Assembly (NCBI RefSeq): GCF_000321225.1
Contig: NW_004450949.1
Location: 186,001-250,000 of the forward strand
Length of the DNA stretch: 64,000 nucleotides
Reading direction: 5' to 3'
Origin: Odobenus rosmarus divergens
Taxonomy: Eukaryota > Chordata > Mammalia > Carnivora > Odobenidae
Within the stretch, counting starts at the first letter, position 1; each line of letters starts with the position of its first letter. The position numbers were made by a program, and so were the translations under genes. The notes under the pieces are model-generated. The model was not told the DNA's origin and made no database searches. It worked only from the letters and a program-made list of their open reading frames with translations. This document shows, piece by piece, positions 9,995 through 20,645 of the stretch.

Positions 9995-10565
9995 CTGAGA
10001 TCATTTAAAATATCCATCCATAGTTTTTCTATTTTTTTAATTACTTTATTTTCTTTACATAAAAATTTTAGCTCACAAAGAATTTGTTTTGCTATTTGGT
10101 GTAAGGTAGATACTACCTAACTTTACTTTCTCCCAAATGATTAACCAATTGTCTGAATATAGCTTAAATCATTTGTTTTTTGTCTGTTTTTACCTTTATC
10201 ATAAATTCTTATGTATATGGGGTGAATTTCAGGGCTTTCTGTTTCACTTTAATGACCTGTCTGTCATTCCCTGTGCTATTATCATATTCTTTCAAGTAGT
10301 GTATCTTTCTAGTACATTTTAATATGGGTAATTCAAGCCACTTTGTAGTCCCATTTTTTCTTGTCTAGTGACAGGTGTTTATTCTTTTCAATAAACTGGA
10401 GAATTATTTTATTCACTTACAAAAAATATGCTTGATATTTGATTGGAATGAATAATAGTTATAAATTAATTTAAAGATAATGTCATCTTTATGATATTGA
10501 GCCATCTCATAAATGAGCATAGTTTGTCTTTCCATTCAATAACTTTTTTCTCTTATATCTGTTTC
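9995..10565 (-). repeat. L1M ORF2 fragment, antisense
   Basis: 'ATGATTAACCAATTGTCTG', the spaced 'CTATTATCATATTCTTTC' block, 'ATTTGATTGGAATGAATAAT' and 'TCATCTTTATGATATTGAGC' match antisense L1 ORF2 landmarks in order ('ttgattggaattgcattgaat', 'atctttataatattgagtc'). Highly diverged. Confidence 0.7.
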
Positions 10566-10804
10566 CTGAGCTTACTCAGCCCAAGCAAGAACTTGACAGA
10601 GGTATATAATTTGGAGAAATGTAGGTTCTCCTCAGAATGCCGAGACACATCCTGGGGCTCCTATGGATGTGGTACAGGGGCTTAAGCAATAATAATAAAT
10701 AATAATAATAATAATAATTTTTCCTCTTATGTAATTCAATAAAGACTTCAATTGTTTCTCATATAACATTTCTTGTAAAATTTATGATACGTACTTTTTG
10801 TTTT
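10566..10804. repeat. Unassigned sequence with (AAT)n microsatellite
   Basis: An AAT/ATA triplet run occupies about 10687-10720. The flanks are unassigned. Confidence 0.7.
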
Positions 10805-10821
10805 TCTTTTATACAGTTTTT

Positions 10822-11015
10822 TAAAAAATATTTTATTTATCCATTTATTTTAGAGAGAGAACACAAGCAGAGGAAGGGGCAGAGAAAGAGAATCACAAGC
10901 AGGCTCCTTGCCCAGTGCAGAGCCCAACATGGGGCTCAATCCCATGACCCTGAGATCATGACCTGAGCCGAAATCAAGAGTCAGATGCTCAACAGACGAG
11001 CCACCCAGGCACCCC
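10822..11015 (-). mobile_element. Carnivore SINE, antisense, with target duplication
   Basis: Antisense SINEC with head '...GAGCCACCCAGGCACCCC'. It is bounded by near-exact copies of TCTTTTATACAGTTTTT at about 10805-10821 and 11016-11032, the integration footprint. Confidence 0.95.
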
Positions 11016-11061
11016 TCTTTTATACAGTTTTTAAAAAATTTAATTTTGAAATTTTTGGGGT

Positions 11062-11241
11062 GGGGTGCCTGGGGGGCTCAGTCAGTTAAGTGTCTGACTC
11101 TTGATTTCAGCACAGGTCATGATCTCAGGGTCATGAGATTGAGTCTCACATCAGGCCCTACACTGGCCATGGAGCCTGCTTGAGATTCTCTCTCTCCCTC
11201 TCCCTCAGCTTTTCTCATGCCATTCTGTCTCTCAAAAAATA
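11062..11241 (+). mobile_element. Carnivore SINE, sense
   Basis: Sense copy starting 'GGGGTGCCTGGGGGGCTCAG', with 'GGTCATGATCTCAGGGTCAT' in the box region, a CT-rich segment and a short A-rich tail. It lies 46 bp downstream of the previous SINE in opposite orientation, forming an inverted SINE pair. Confidence 0.93.
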
Positions 11242-11815
11242 TTTAATTGTGTTAAAATATACATAACATAAAATTTATTATCTTAACCATTTTTAAGTGT
11301 ACTGTTCAGTACTAATAATTAAACTGACATTGTCATATAACCAATCTCCAGAATTCTTCTCATCTTGCAAAATAGAAACTCTATAACCATTAGACAACAA
11401 CTCCTATCTCCCCCCAACCCCTGGAACTCCCCATTCTACTTCCTGTCTCTATGAAATTGACTACTCTAGGCTCTAGCTACCTCATAGGAGTGAAATCACA
11501 CAGTATTTGTTCTTTTGTGACTGGCTTATTTAACCCAGCATAATGTCTTCACTGTTCATCCATATGGTAGAATATGTCAGAATTTCCTTCCTTTTTAAGG
11601 GTTGAATAATATTCCATTGTATATATATAACCACATTTTATTCATTTGTTCATCTCTCAGTGAGCATTTGCATTGCTCCATCTTTAGGTTATCGTGAATA
11701 ACCTATTAACATGGGTGTGCAAACATCTCTTTAGACCCTGCTTTCAATTCTTTTGGGTATATATCCAGAAATTGAATTGCTGGCCATGTGTTAATTCTAC
11801 TACTATAAATATTTT
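11242..11815 (-). repeat. L1M 3' end, antisense
   Basis: 'AAATATACATAACATAAAAT', 'TATCTTAACCATTTTTAAGT', 'TAATATTCCATTGTATATAT' and 'ATCCAGAAATTGAATTGCTG' are the antisense 3' end of an L1M element, about 570 bp. Confidence 0.9.
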
Positions 11816-11924
11816 ATATTTTTGTTGGTTATTAGTGAGATTTTCTTTACATCATATTCTGTAATTGGTTCTTGATGGCATAAAGGAAAATCTACTGGAT
11901 TTGGTATATTTCTTATGTTTATAT

Positions 11925-12243
11925 CAGTGGTTCTCAAACTTAGGTGCACAGTAGAGTCATCTGGGAAGATTTTAAAACATACACAAAGCCAGGCCTCACT
12001 CAAGAACAATGAAATCAAGATTTCTGGGGTGATCCCCTAGCACTGGTAAATTTTTTTTAAGTAGGTTCCATGCCCAGTATGGAGCCCAACGTGGGGTCTG
12101 AACTCAAGACCCCAAGTTAAGATCCAAGTTAAGATTAAGAGTTAGACACTGAACTGACTGAGCCACCCAGGCACCCCTAGCATCGGTAATTTTTAAAAGC
12201 TTTCCAGGTGATCTTAAAATGAAGTGAAGGTTGAGAAACAGTG
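11925..12243. mobile_element. MER5-like hAT-Charlie non-autonomous transposon, split by a SINE
   Basis: Terminal inverted repeats are visible: CAGTGGTTCTCAAACTT at the left, and the right end AAGGTTGAGAAACAGTG is its near reverse complement. Internal blocks ('AGAGTCATCTGGGAAGATTT', 'GGTAATTTTTAAAAGCTTTC', 'CCAGGTGAT') fit MER5A. The 8-bp flanks (GTTTATAT and GTCTAAAC) match at 5 of 8 positions. A SINE at 12056-12177 interrupts it. Confidence 0.8.
12056..12177 (-). mobile_element. Short carnivore SINE inside a MER5-like element
   Basis: Antisense copy ending '...GAGCCACCCAGGCACCCC'. It lacks the long GA-rich segment, leaving about 120 bp. Imperfect target duplications 'TAGCACTGGTAAATTTT' and 'TAGCATCGGTAATTTT' flank it. 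An internal AAGTTAAGAT doublet is present near 12114. Confidence 0.88.
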
Positions 12244-12319
12244 GTCTAAACTAACTCACTGAAGCCTTAGTAGATTTGTGTGGTTGATTCATATAGATAT
12301 TTTAGTAACCAATAGTATC

Positions 12320-12560
12320 ACCTCCAAAGAATAATTTTCTATTCTTTTCTATATCTATACCTCTCCTTAATGAGCTTTTTGACTTATTGAATTGACCAAA
12401 ACTTTCTTAACAATGTCCAATGCATCTTTGTTTTTATTCCCAATTTTAAAAGAACGTGTTTGCCTTAAGTGTGATATGAGATTCTGATTTCAAGAAGATA
12501 TTCTTTTTCTTAATGAGAATTGTTTATGTAAGATGTTAAAGTAGGGAGGATTTGAAGAGT
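12320..12560 (-). repeat. Diverged L1 ORF2 fragment, antisense
   Basis: 'TTGACCAAAACTTTC', 'TTAAGTGTGATATGAGATT' and the following 'AAGATATTCTTTTTCTTAAT' recall the antisense L1 stretch around 'ttaagtatgatgttggctgt'. Weak but in order. Confidence 0.45.
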
Positions 12561-12926
12561 TTACATATTATTCATGACTGCATATTTTGAAATCTTAGTA
12601 TATATTTTCCTGAAACAAGCAGATGATTTTTTTAAAAAAGAAATCAAATTATGAATGTAATTTCTATTCATTTTACTAATAAATTTAGTAAAAATATATG
12701 TTGACTTAGTGTGTGTTGACTTGCCCTTACCATTCTCCCTCCCTCCCTTCCTTCCTTTTTGTGATATTTGTCCCATGGTTTATCTTATCTCCCCAATTGA
12801 TACTTTGAGGCGTATTAATGCATGTATTAATTGAAGCCACGGTTAGGGCGGCTTTGTAATCGTCCTGTCTTCCTTCCACTTGGATTCATGATCCTTTGAA
12901 CTGATGGCTCCTAGAAGCCATTGCAA
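12561..12926. other. Unassigned, with short CCCT/CCTT run
   Basis: A small pyrimidine simple repeat lies at 12736-12757. Otherwise AT-rich and unassigned. Confidence 0.35.
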
Positions 12927-12942
12927 CCACCTTGTTTCTTCT

Positions 12943-13161
12943 TCTTCTTTTTTTTAATTATTTTATTTGAGAGAGAGAGAGAGAGCGCGTGCGCATGCAA
13001 ACGCGTGAGTGGGGGGAGGGGCAGAGGGAGAGGGAGAGAGAATCTCAAGCTGACTCCCCACTAAGCGCAGAGCCCAACTTGGGGCTCGATCGCAAGACCC
13101 TGAGACTATGACCTTAGCTGAAATCAAGAGTGGGAAGTTTAACTGACTGAGCCAGGCGCTC
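12943..13161 (-). mobile_element. Carnivore SINE, antisense, with 16-bp target duplication
   Basis: Antisense SINEC with a CpG-bearing GA/GC segment (12980-13010). The flanking duplications CCACCTTGTTTCTTCT (12927-12942) and CCACCTTGTTGCTTCT (13162-13177) differ at one base. Confidence 0.93.
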
Positions 13162-13177
13162 CCACCTTGTTGCTTCT

Positions 13178-13715
13178 TATCTCTGCTCCTACTTAAAGGG
13201 CCTTATTTGCTGTGTAATTTGTCACTACCTTCCTCCATATTTCCTTTCCAGAAGTTTACTGGGAATAGCTAAATCTGAATGACTGTAAAAGAAATGTTGA
13301 GTGAGAGTGTGTGACAGAGAGGAACAGTACTCTGCCAAGACTAAGGGGCAGCACCCGCGTCATAGAGACCAGCCTGCCAGTCTTCTGGGTCTCCCAGCTT
13401 CTGGGTCTCTGAGTCAGGAGACAATGGTGAGGGAGGAGGACTTGCCCCTCCCTCCTTTCTCTTCGAGCACAGATGACTGAATTAAGGTCCAGATTCAGAT
13501 ACCACTTTAAACCAGAAGTCTACTATCATTTATCTTCTTTGTGCATTTTGCTCAGGAGAATGATGTGCAGATTTGGATTAAAGGAGAGACAAGGGGGTGG
13601 GGGGAGACTGGTAAGGAGGTTCTGATAGCACATTCAACTATTTGCAGATACTTTAAGGCAGCATAAAATAAGGTATCAATCTGAATGTAACTGGATGTAG
13701 ACAACCTCATGTAGT
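13178..13715. other. Unassigned unique-looking sequence
   Basis: Nothing recognised: no repeat landmarks, no RNA gene and no convincing frame. Confidence 0.3.
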
Positions 13716-13730
13716 AAAAAGATCACAGGA

Positions 13731-13910
13731 TTTTTTTTTTAAGATTGTGTTTATTTATTTGACAGAGAGAGAGAGAGCACAAGCAGGGGCAGAGGGAGAA
13801 GCAGACTCCTTGCTGAGCAAGGAGCCCGAAGCGGGGCTTGATCCCAGGACCCTGAGATCATGACCTGAGCCGAAGGCAGACGCTTAACCGACTGAGCCAC
13901 CCAGGTGCCC
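13731..13910 (-). mobile_element. Carnivore SINE, antisense
   Basis: T-run and 'AAGATTGTGTTTATTTATTT' tail, GA-rich part, 'GATCATGACCTGAGCCGAAG' and head '...GAGCCACCCAGGTGCCCC'. Flanks share an imperfect 'AAGATCAYWRGATTT'-type duplication (about 13718 and 13912). Confidence 0.95.
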
Positions 13911-14394
13911 CAAGATCATTAGATTTGACACCAGGAGATTGGAGCTTTAATCTTAGTTCTAACTAACCCTAACTACCTGTGCAAACTTGGAGAACGCTCA
14001 TAAGTTCTGTATGACTCAGTTTCCTTACTTGAGAAGATTGAAGTAAATGTAATCTAATTCTTGACACTGTCCTAACATTCTAGGTTTTGATTATTCCACA
14101 TGTGAAATAAGTGGGGTAGACATCAAATGCAGGCAAAGGTTGGCTAGAAGCAGGAGGAACGTGGGATGGCCTTGGAAGAAGGTGCAAGGGAGGGCAGGTC
14201 CGCCTGCGAGGGATTCCTGCTGGGTGCTGGCATGTGCCATTTCTGGATCACATGCTAAGGCTGACGAGATGGTTTGTCTTCTGCGGGAGGAGTAAGAGGA
14301 GGACATATTAGAATGGATTTTTAATTTTGGTCTGGTATATTACTATCTGTGTGGATGATCTTTGCAATAATTCATCTGAATTCTCCCATATAAA

Positions 14395-14605
14395 ACAGTC
14401 TTCACAATGGGCGTGCTTTACATACATTAACTCATACGATCTTCGCAGTAACTCCCGCGGAGAGATACCATTATGCCTCCGTGAGGTTACGTACGTAGTG
14501 CGGAGCAGCCCACACACATTGTGAGCGGACGGACTTCAGATTCTGTCTACATCTGTATGACTCCAAATCCTGTGGTTTTCCCACTAAGCTGAGCTGCCTT
14601 AACTC
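14395..14605 (-). repeat. MIR fragment, antisense
   Basis: 'GATACCATTATGCCTCCGTG' and the later 'TGTATGACTCCAAATCCTGT', 'GGTTTTCCCACTAAGCTGAG' reproduce the antisense MIR order ('tctgactccaaagcccatgctctt...ccactatgctgc'). Confidence 0.65.
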
Positions 14606-14674
14606 TCGGGTCCTATAGGTGTGGCTGTGTTTTTGATAGTAGAACCAAGGAAATGTGATCCGTTTTGTGGGCTG

Positions 14675-14800
14675 GTAAGAAACCGTGAGCTCCTTGAGGT
14701 CAGTGACTGTGTTTTATCAACTTTCTAAACCCAATGACTAGCACAATTACCAGACCATATTGTAGACACGCAATAAATATAGTTAAGTGGAATTGAATTG
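14675..14800 (+). repeat. L2 3' end, sense
   Basis: 'GTGAGCTCCTTGAGGTCAGT' and 'GACTGTGTTTTATCAACTTT', then 'GACTAGCACAATTACCAG' and 'GCAATAAATATAGTTAAGTG' are the L2 tail in sense. Confidence 0.8.
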
Positions 14801-15690
14801 CATGCAATAGCAAACGAACGCGCTCACTCTGCCTTTCTAGACACTAGGAAGGAATTTGTCCTGAAGTCTTGGCCTGAATTCCTCCCTCCAGGTGCTTGTC
14901 AGGGAAGGAAGGGCACGGACTTGAAGTATTTGCTTACAAGTTAATTTGAAGATCAGCAAGACTGAATCTCGCACTGAGGGGAAGGAGAGTGATGCCTTCG
15001 GGCTGGCATTTTGAACCAAACAATGAAGTTCATTAGCAGTAATGGAAGGCGGGAAGACGGAGCAGCAGGGAAGAGCGCAACTGTGAAATGAGCAACAGCC
15101 CTCCGCCAGCCTGCTCTCTCCGCCCCACGCCTTTTCACTCTCCTCCTCTCAAAGTAAAAGTTGCTGACCCTCTGGGCTTTGTTTACCCCTGTGAACTGTG
15201 AAACTACTGTGTTCCAGAATAATAGCAACAAATCATGGGGAAAAGACCTTTAAAAAAAAAAAAGGTCTAATTTAAAGCAGCTTGGTACAAAAAGGCAGCT
15301 CTTGCATTTTGAAAATATAAAAGGATCAGTGCAGACTCTTAGATCTCTGAGGACCAGCACCAAATCAAATTCGGTGTGTGTATACTTCTAGCGCAATGCA
15401 ATGCTTGGCAAGAACATAGAAGGTGCCCAAATTATGTTTGCGGGATTGCATTGGAGAAACAAGCCTTGAGCAGAAGTGTGAACTGACCCCCTATGCTCTG
15501 TTCACCACGGCCAGCTTGGGGGTTGGTTTGGCAGGGTGTGGGGGAAGGAAAAAAAGAACCCCGTGTCTCTCAACTAAAATAGACCCATGGAAGGCTCACC
15601 AGCGAAGCAAATGCAGAGCCATAGATGGGACCAGAAGGATGGGAGGAGGGAGGTCAAGAGGAAGGCAGGCCAGTCTCGCACGGCTGGGGT
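14801..15690. other. Unassigned unique-looking block
   Basis: No repeat recognised. Several overlapping short open frames exist on both strands with no splice or start context. A(11) run near 15252. Confidence 0.3.
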
Positions 15691-16200
15691 GAGCTGAGCC
15701 GTGCTTCTAATAGATGAAATATAATTGTAGTCACCCCCGTAAAAGACTTCTGCTGCAATTTATTAATCAGGGTCTGGGGAGATCGATGACACTGAATGAT
15801 TATGTAGCATTAGGCTAACCCCCATCCTTTGGCAGAGTTGCTCTCTGGATGGGGCGCAGATGCTCACATCTGCTTTTGTTAGAGACCCAAACTCATGCGT
15901 CCTGGTGTGAAGTTAATGAAGGCCCCTGCATTATTCCCACATTCCTTTAGCAAAGTAAACCGTATCTGGCCAACCTGGAAATCCAATGAGTTAATTAAGG
16001 GAGAATTGTCTATGATTTCCTTTTACATTATAACTACCCCTTCAACCCTTACCCACCCCCACATGGACCTGGTCCCCCTCCTCCCTGCAAACCTAAGCAG
16101 TGAAACTGCCTCTTGCCCCATGTGCCAGAATGATTAATGGAGGGACTACAATGAGGTCAATTAGCCAGGGTCGGCTTGAAGCTGAAAGGTGGAGTGTGTT
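15691..16200. promoter_or_regulatory. Candidate non-coding conserved block (homeodomain-type AT cores)
   Basis: Repeat-free sequence with clustered TAAT-type cores: CAATTTATTAATCAGG near 15757, GAATGATTATGTAGCATTAG near 15795, GTTAATGAAGG near 15912 and GAGTTAATTAAGGG near 15988. This style is common in developmental enhancers. Conservation cannot be assessed here. Confidence 0.3.
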
Positions 16201-16284
16201 TCTTTATTGAACACTGCATTCACACTCCAAACAGTGACCTGCGCCGCAGTGATTTATTACGAGGGCAGTCCTCTGATCACTTAC

Positions 16285-16362
16285 CTTCAGTGCTTGTACC
16301 TTGGCTTTGAAAACCGGGCTTTCACTGTCAATTAACGCCAGACAAGGAGATCCATTCAAAAT
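16285..16362 (-). other. Candidate exon, minus strand (78 nt, phase 0)
   Basis: Read on the minus strand, a CATTTCAG acceptor (AG at 16364-16363) is followed by 78 nt that translate without a stop as ILNGSPCLALIDSESP and on to KVQALK. A consensus donor AAG|GTAAGT follows (GT at 16284-16283). A C-rich tract (CCCCCTACCCCCACTCTGTT) lies upstream of the acceptor, but an intervening AG 16 nt upstream of the acceptor AG weakens it. The length is exactly 26 codons. I do not recognise the peptide. It may instead be part of a conserved non-coding element. Confidence 0.25.
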
Positions 16363-17049
16363 CTGAAATGCATACCTTATAACAGAGTGGGGGTAGGGGG
16401 CAGAGCGGGGGAGCCGGGGAGCATGGACAGAGGCGGCCAGGACGGAGGCTCTGCGCCGAGGCAGGACACCCAAGCCTGGAGGGGCTGGACAAGTACGGTT
16501 GGGCTTTCCTTTAGGGGCAGAAATGCTTTGGGTTTGAAAGCAGGTTCCCCTGCCTAGCAACAGAATCTCAGAGGGCTTGCTTCACGGGCCCCGAAGGGCA
16601 CCCTTTTCCACTTAGTTTTGTAGACATCAGAGAGCTACCGGAAAAACTTCACCGCTTCTGTGTATTCCTCAAGCAATGTTTATTTCTTATAAGGGCTTTT
16701 GAAATGGAACTCCAGAGTGCGTCATTTGCATTTGGGGGATTTTCAAATAACAGCTACTAGCCTCTCTGTGTAACTCGAAGGATCGATATCTGTATTAAAA
16801 ATACCAGGGCAAGGAAAAAAATGAATTGAAAGTTCATTCCGGGGATGGTCTGGGCTCGTTAGTAAATAAACTGTTTCTTCCCACTGCTGCACTCAGCATC
16901 CTTGGAACACTCCAGCGGTGTGGACTCACCCTTGGGAGTGTTTCAGGGCATTAAGGGAGTCGAGAAGAATTAGGACCTCATCCCTTTGGTCTGCAGCACT
17001 CCCCAGAGGGCTCTCCCCCCAAATCAGCACAGATCACCCCTCGGTTCCT
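16363..17049. other. Unassigned unique-looking block
   Basis: No repeat landmark seen. A mixture of G-rich (16388-16415) and ordinary sequence. Confidence 0.3.
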
Positions 17050-17290
17050 TCGAGGTGACAAAGTGAGACCTTCCCTGACCACTTCCTCAGCTTGAAACTC
17101 CCCGCTTCACTTTCTATGGGGTTTTCTCCTTAGCTTTGGTCACCATCTGATGTGCTCTGCTTTTCCGTAACGTATGCGTTCATTGTGTCCATCCCAAGAA
17201 TGTAAGTTCCATCAGGCTAGAGACCGTGGGGCCTTTTTTGTCCATTATTGTATCCCGGTGCCAAGAATGAGTGCAGGAAACCTCCCTTAC
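17050..17290 (+). repeat. L2 3' end, sense
   Basis: 'GAGACCTTCCCTGACCAC', then 'AGAATGTAAGTTCCATCAGG' and the decayed 'cagggacttt...tgtatcccc' region ('TATTGTATCCCGGTGCCAAG') form the L2 3' region in order. Confidence 0.8.
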
Positions 17291-17484
17291 CTCTGCAATA
17301 TTTCCCCAAAGGCCGTGTGTTTTATTGGTTCCCCAGACTGGTTTCATTTATGTTTAAAACTATGTTTCATTCTATATTTAATTCTTAGACTTTAGACCAG
17401 TCTGCAGTTGACAGCGCTAACAAGCTACTTCCAGTACTAATGTCTTATATTTGATTGTACCTCCTAATACCTGTCAAAGCATTT

Positions 17485-17625
17485 TTGCATGCCTCAGTTT
17501 CCCTCTGTAAGATGGGGATAATCACCCCTTTCCTATAGCACCTCTGTGTGGATTAGCTGAAATGACAAGATCTGCACCGAGCACCTGGTAAGTGCTTTAG
17601 TAACACCAGTTCTTAGGACTCTGCA
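17485..17625 (+). repeat. MIR fragment, sense
   Basis: 'CTCAGTTTCCCTCTGTAAGA', 'GGGGATAATCACCCC' and 'GAGCACCTGGTAAGTGCTTT' are MIR sense blocks. Confidence 0.85.
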
Positions 17626-18600
17626 TCTGAGCATGCTAGCAATCCTTCCACAGCATACACAGAGGAGGATAATAAATTATCGCCATCTCGTACCTGAAAT
17701 TCCTACGATCAGAGGCATTAAATGACCTGCCCAAAGTTGTCCAAAGAATCCATGTGGAAAGTGAGTCTAAACTATTGTTTTTATGCCTTTATGTTTCTTG
17801 GTCATAGATGGAAACCCCTACTCTTGGTTTTTACTTATTTAGAAATCCAGAAGTTACACTAAAAAATAAATTTTATTCCATCTCAGAGAACTAAAGAGAG
17901 GCCACTAAGGGCATCGAGGAAAGAGGTAGCTTTAAGAATATGCAGGCTTCAAAAGTTTCCCTTTCTGGAGAGACGTGATACACACACATTCCCAGCACAG
18001 TGCTGTGGGCAAAGCCATGGGTGGCTCGCCTGCCACTGGCCTTTGCTTCATTCTTTCTGTCCTGCTCATGAAAGTGTGGGAGAGTGAGAAGGACGGGGGA
18101 GTTTTGCATCTTCTCTAATTTACAGGAAACATTATTTGCGAACCTTAGTATACATTAACAGAAACAAATTGCTGTTCCCACACGCCATGGGGAAACTAAC
18201 CCTCCTTCTCCTCGCTGGCCTTGCAAAACTGTCCTCACCTTGAATTTCCTCCCAGGAATTGACATGTGTAAGGGGCAGCAGAGCGGCGAACAAGTTCCCC
18301 TCCTGGTAATTACCAGTGGTGTCTCTCCACTGACTTAGAATTCGCCAACGTCTATAATGAAGACAGAAAAAGAATGAGACCAACCTTTCCCCCAATCTGC
18401 CCTGATTTCTCTGCCCCTTTCCCCCAGGAGAAACTTAATGACAGACGTGTGAGTTTGGAAAGACCATTTTGGTTGTTTCTTTCTTTCCCAATTACAGATT
18501 TGTTCCTGTGGAATGTTTCTGGAAGCTTTATCTCAGCCCACTTTAAATGCACAAGTCAGTGGGACTTCCCAGGATTTCTCTCAGGAGGTCTTTCTGCCAG
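17626..18600. other. Mostly unassigned; antisense MIR scrap 17700-17765
   Basis: 'TTAAATGACCTGCCCAAAGT' near 17717 is MIR-like in antisense. The remainder is unique-looking. Overlapping frames on both strands (18132-18625) give no recognisable protein. Confidence 0.35.
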
Positions 18601-19600
18601 CTTGAAAGTCTCTCATGATCAGTAGACAGTAGCTCCCTTTGCTTAGAATTAGCTTGGAAATAGGGAACATGGGGAATGGCATTCTGGATCCGTGATTCCA
18701 CCTGTGAGTAGAAATGTTGTTAGGCCAAGGGAAGTGACTGCGGACAAAGGATGGGAACCCAGGGCCCGTTATTGCCCCACAAACAGCCACTGCAGGTGCT
18801 AGAAGGTGTCTAGGGATGTGAACCTCAGGCCTCTGTTTGAGACCTGCCCTCGGATAGCTGAGTAGGAACCAAGCTAGGGGAAAGTGAGAGTTTGGATCTG
18901 TGGCTATATAAACCTTGACCAAACAATAGGACCAGACAACAGGATGCCTTGGTAGGCTAGGACCATGCCAGGCTTTGTCTCCCACACCAGTGGGGTCCTA
19001 GGGATCTCAAGTGTGAGGAGGTATGGGTGGCGTACAAGAGGAAATGGAAGCTGCATCCTACGTAGGGGACTCTAGAGAGGTCAAGAGCCTGGTGTCCCAG
19101 CAAGGAGGCTGAGAACTAGAAGCAGATCCAAAGCAAAGGGCCAGACCAGACAAAAACAGCAGGGCTTGGAGGCAGACAGTGAGGAGTTTGTTAGTGACAA
19201 GAAATGGGATTCAGGGGAACCAAAGAAAGGGCCCACGAGGAGGGAAGGGGCCATGAAGGCCATGGCTGGCTCACAGGACTCACGGGACTGGTAGAATTGG
19301 ACAGAGACATTTCTCTTGCTTTGACCACTTTCTTCCCCCACTCTCTTCCTTCTGTCTTCTTCCAACCTGCCAATGCACCAGTGTAGATATAGGGGCAACT
19401 TCTGTTGGCAAAATGCCCTGTCCATAGGGAGCCAAATGGCAGCAAAGATGGGGTCTAGGACAGCTTTTCTCCATTAATGTCCATGAAATGTTAAGTAAAA
19501 AAGGTTCTGCATTCAAATAATTTGGAGGAATGTTGTGTTACACAAAGTTAAGCAGCCTTCCTTATGGGCAGATTTCTCAGACCCTTATAGATGCTGCATC
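18601..19600. other. Unassigned purine-rich sequence
   Basis: No repeat recognised. A TATA-like CTATATAAAC at 18904-18913 has no supporting promoter context. Several overlapping antisense frames are judged chance. Confidence 0.3.
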
Positions 19601-19725
19601 CAAGGCTGTTGTATGAGCCCCATGCGGGCAGGGCCTTTGTCATATTCTCTATGGCAGGGAACCTAGACTCTGCCTTGACACAGAGAAGGAGACTAATAGA
19701 TATTTATTGAATAAATGAAAAATTA
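19601..19725 (+). repeat. L2 3' end, sense
   Basis: 'GAGCCCCATGCGGGCAGGGC' and 'AATAGATATTTATTGAATAA' are L2 tail blocks. Confidence 0.75.
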
Positions 19726-20285
19726 AATGGAAAAAATTAATTTTCCCCTTATTCAATGACAAAAATTAGATTGGTCTTGTCTAGTAAAATTTCACAGAGC
19801 AAGTACTCCACAGAGCATCCTTCGTAAATGACTGACCAGATGGAATGGGGACATGGGACAATTCTTTAAAGTTTGTCTCTAATCAATTCCAGGGAAGCCT
19901 TTTAGGCTCAAATTTAGTCCAGTTCACTGTACCAGAATCTAAGGAATTGGGTGTGTGTGGGGGGAATTGTAGCTGTTAGTTACTAAATATATTGGAAGGA
20001 AATCTTGTATGTTCCTGCAGAAGTAGCTAGGGTGGCAGCCAGTCTGAAAGACATCTGGTGGAGGATTTGGAGATATTGACCCTATTGGGCAATAACTAAG
20101 AGTTTTCATTGTCTTTTAAAGAGTTTCTCAGTTTCTTCTGGGTTTTGGTGTAAGATATTCTAAGAGACCCTCATACAGATTTGTCTAGAGGGGACCTAAC
20201 TCGCCAATATACTTCTCCTGAAATTTACTTCTGAAGAGGCTTTCCTGACTTTTTTCTGGTGGAATAAGGATAAAGCCAAGGCTGG
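19726..20285. other. Unassigned sequence
   Basis: Nothing recognised beyond ordinary AT-rich unique-looking sequence. Confidence 0.3.
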
Positions 20286-20645
20286 GACCCACTTCTGAAC
20301 ATCTACCATGTGTCAGGGGCCAGGTGACCCCGATGCAGGCCTGCCCTGGCCCAGGGCACTGATGTCACCCGTTGCTCCTGAGGCAGAGCTTCTGTGAGTG
20401 TGTTCCAAAGAGACCCAGGCTACGGGGTGCTCCGAAAGAAGAGAGTGTTGAGGCCAAAGGTCTATTTTCACAAATGTGACCTTTGCAACTAAAAAGGATC
20501 CCATGAGCTGGGCAGGCCAGCGACTACTGTCATCACTCGGCAATGAGGGAAACTGAGGCTTTGAGGGGCCAGGTCAGTTCCTTGGATTCACTCAGCTGCT
20601 ACCAGTGGCAAAGCTGGGATCCAAAGACTGGGTCAACTAACTCTC
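20286..20645 (-). repeat. MIR, antisense, probably interrupted
   Basis: 'CATCTACCATGTGTCAGGGG' at the left and 'GAGGGAAACTGAGGCTTTGA', 'CAAAGCTGGGATCCAAAG' at the right are the two ends of an antisense MIR. The middle (20340-20520) is unrelated or decayed. Confidence 0.6.

Noticed and set aside
16204..16560. 118-codon minus-strand frame as an intact small gene ending in AATAAA
   Set aside because: The N-terminal half lies in G-rich intron-like sequence and is unlike the rest. Only the 78-nt splice-bounded core was kept as a candidate.
18904..18913. TATA-box-like CTATATAAAC
   Set aside because: Isolated motif in unique-looking sequence without CpG enrichment, initiator or following exon.
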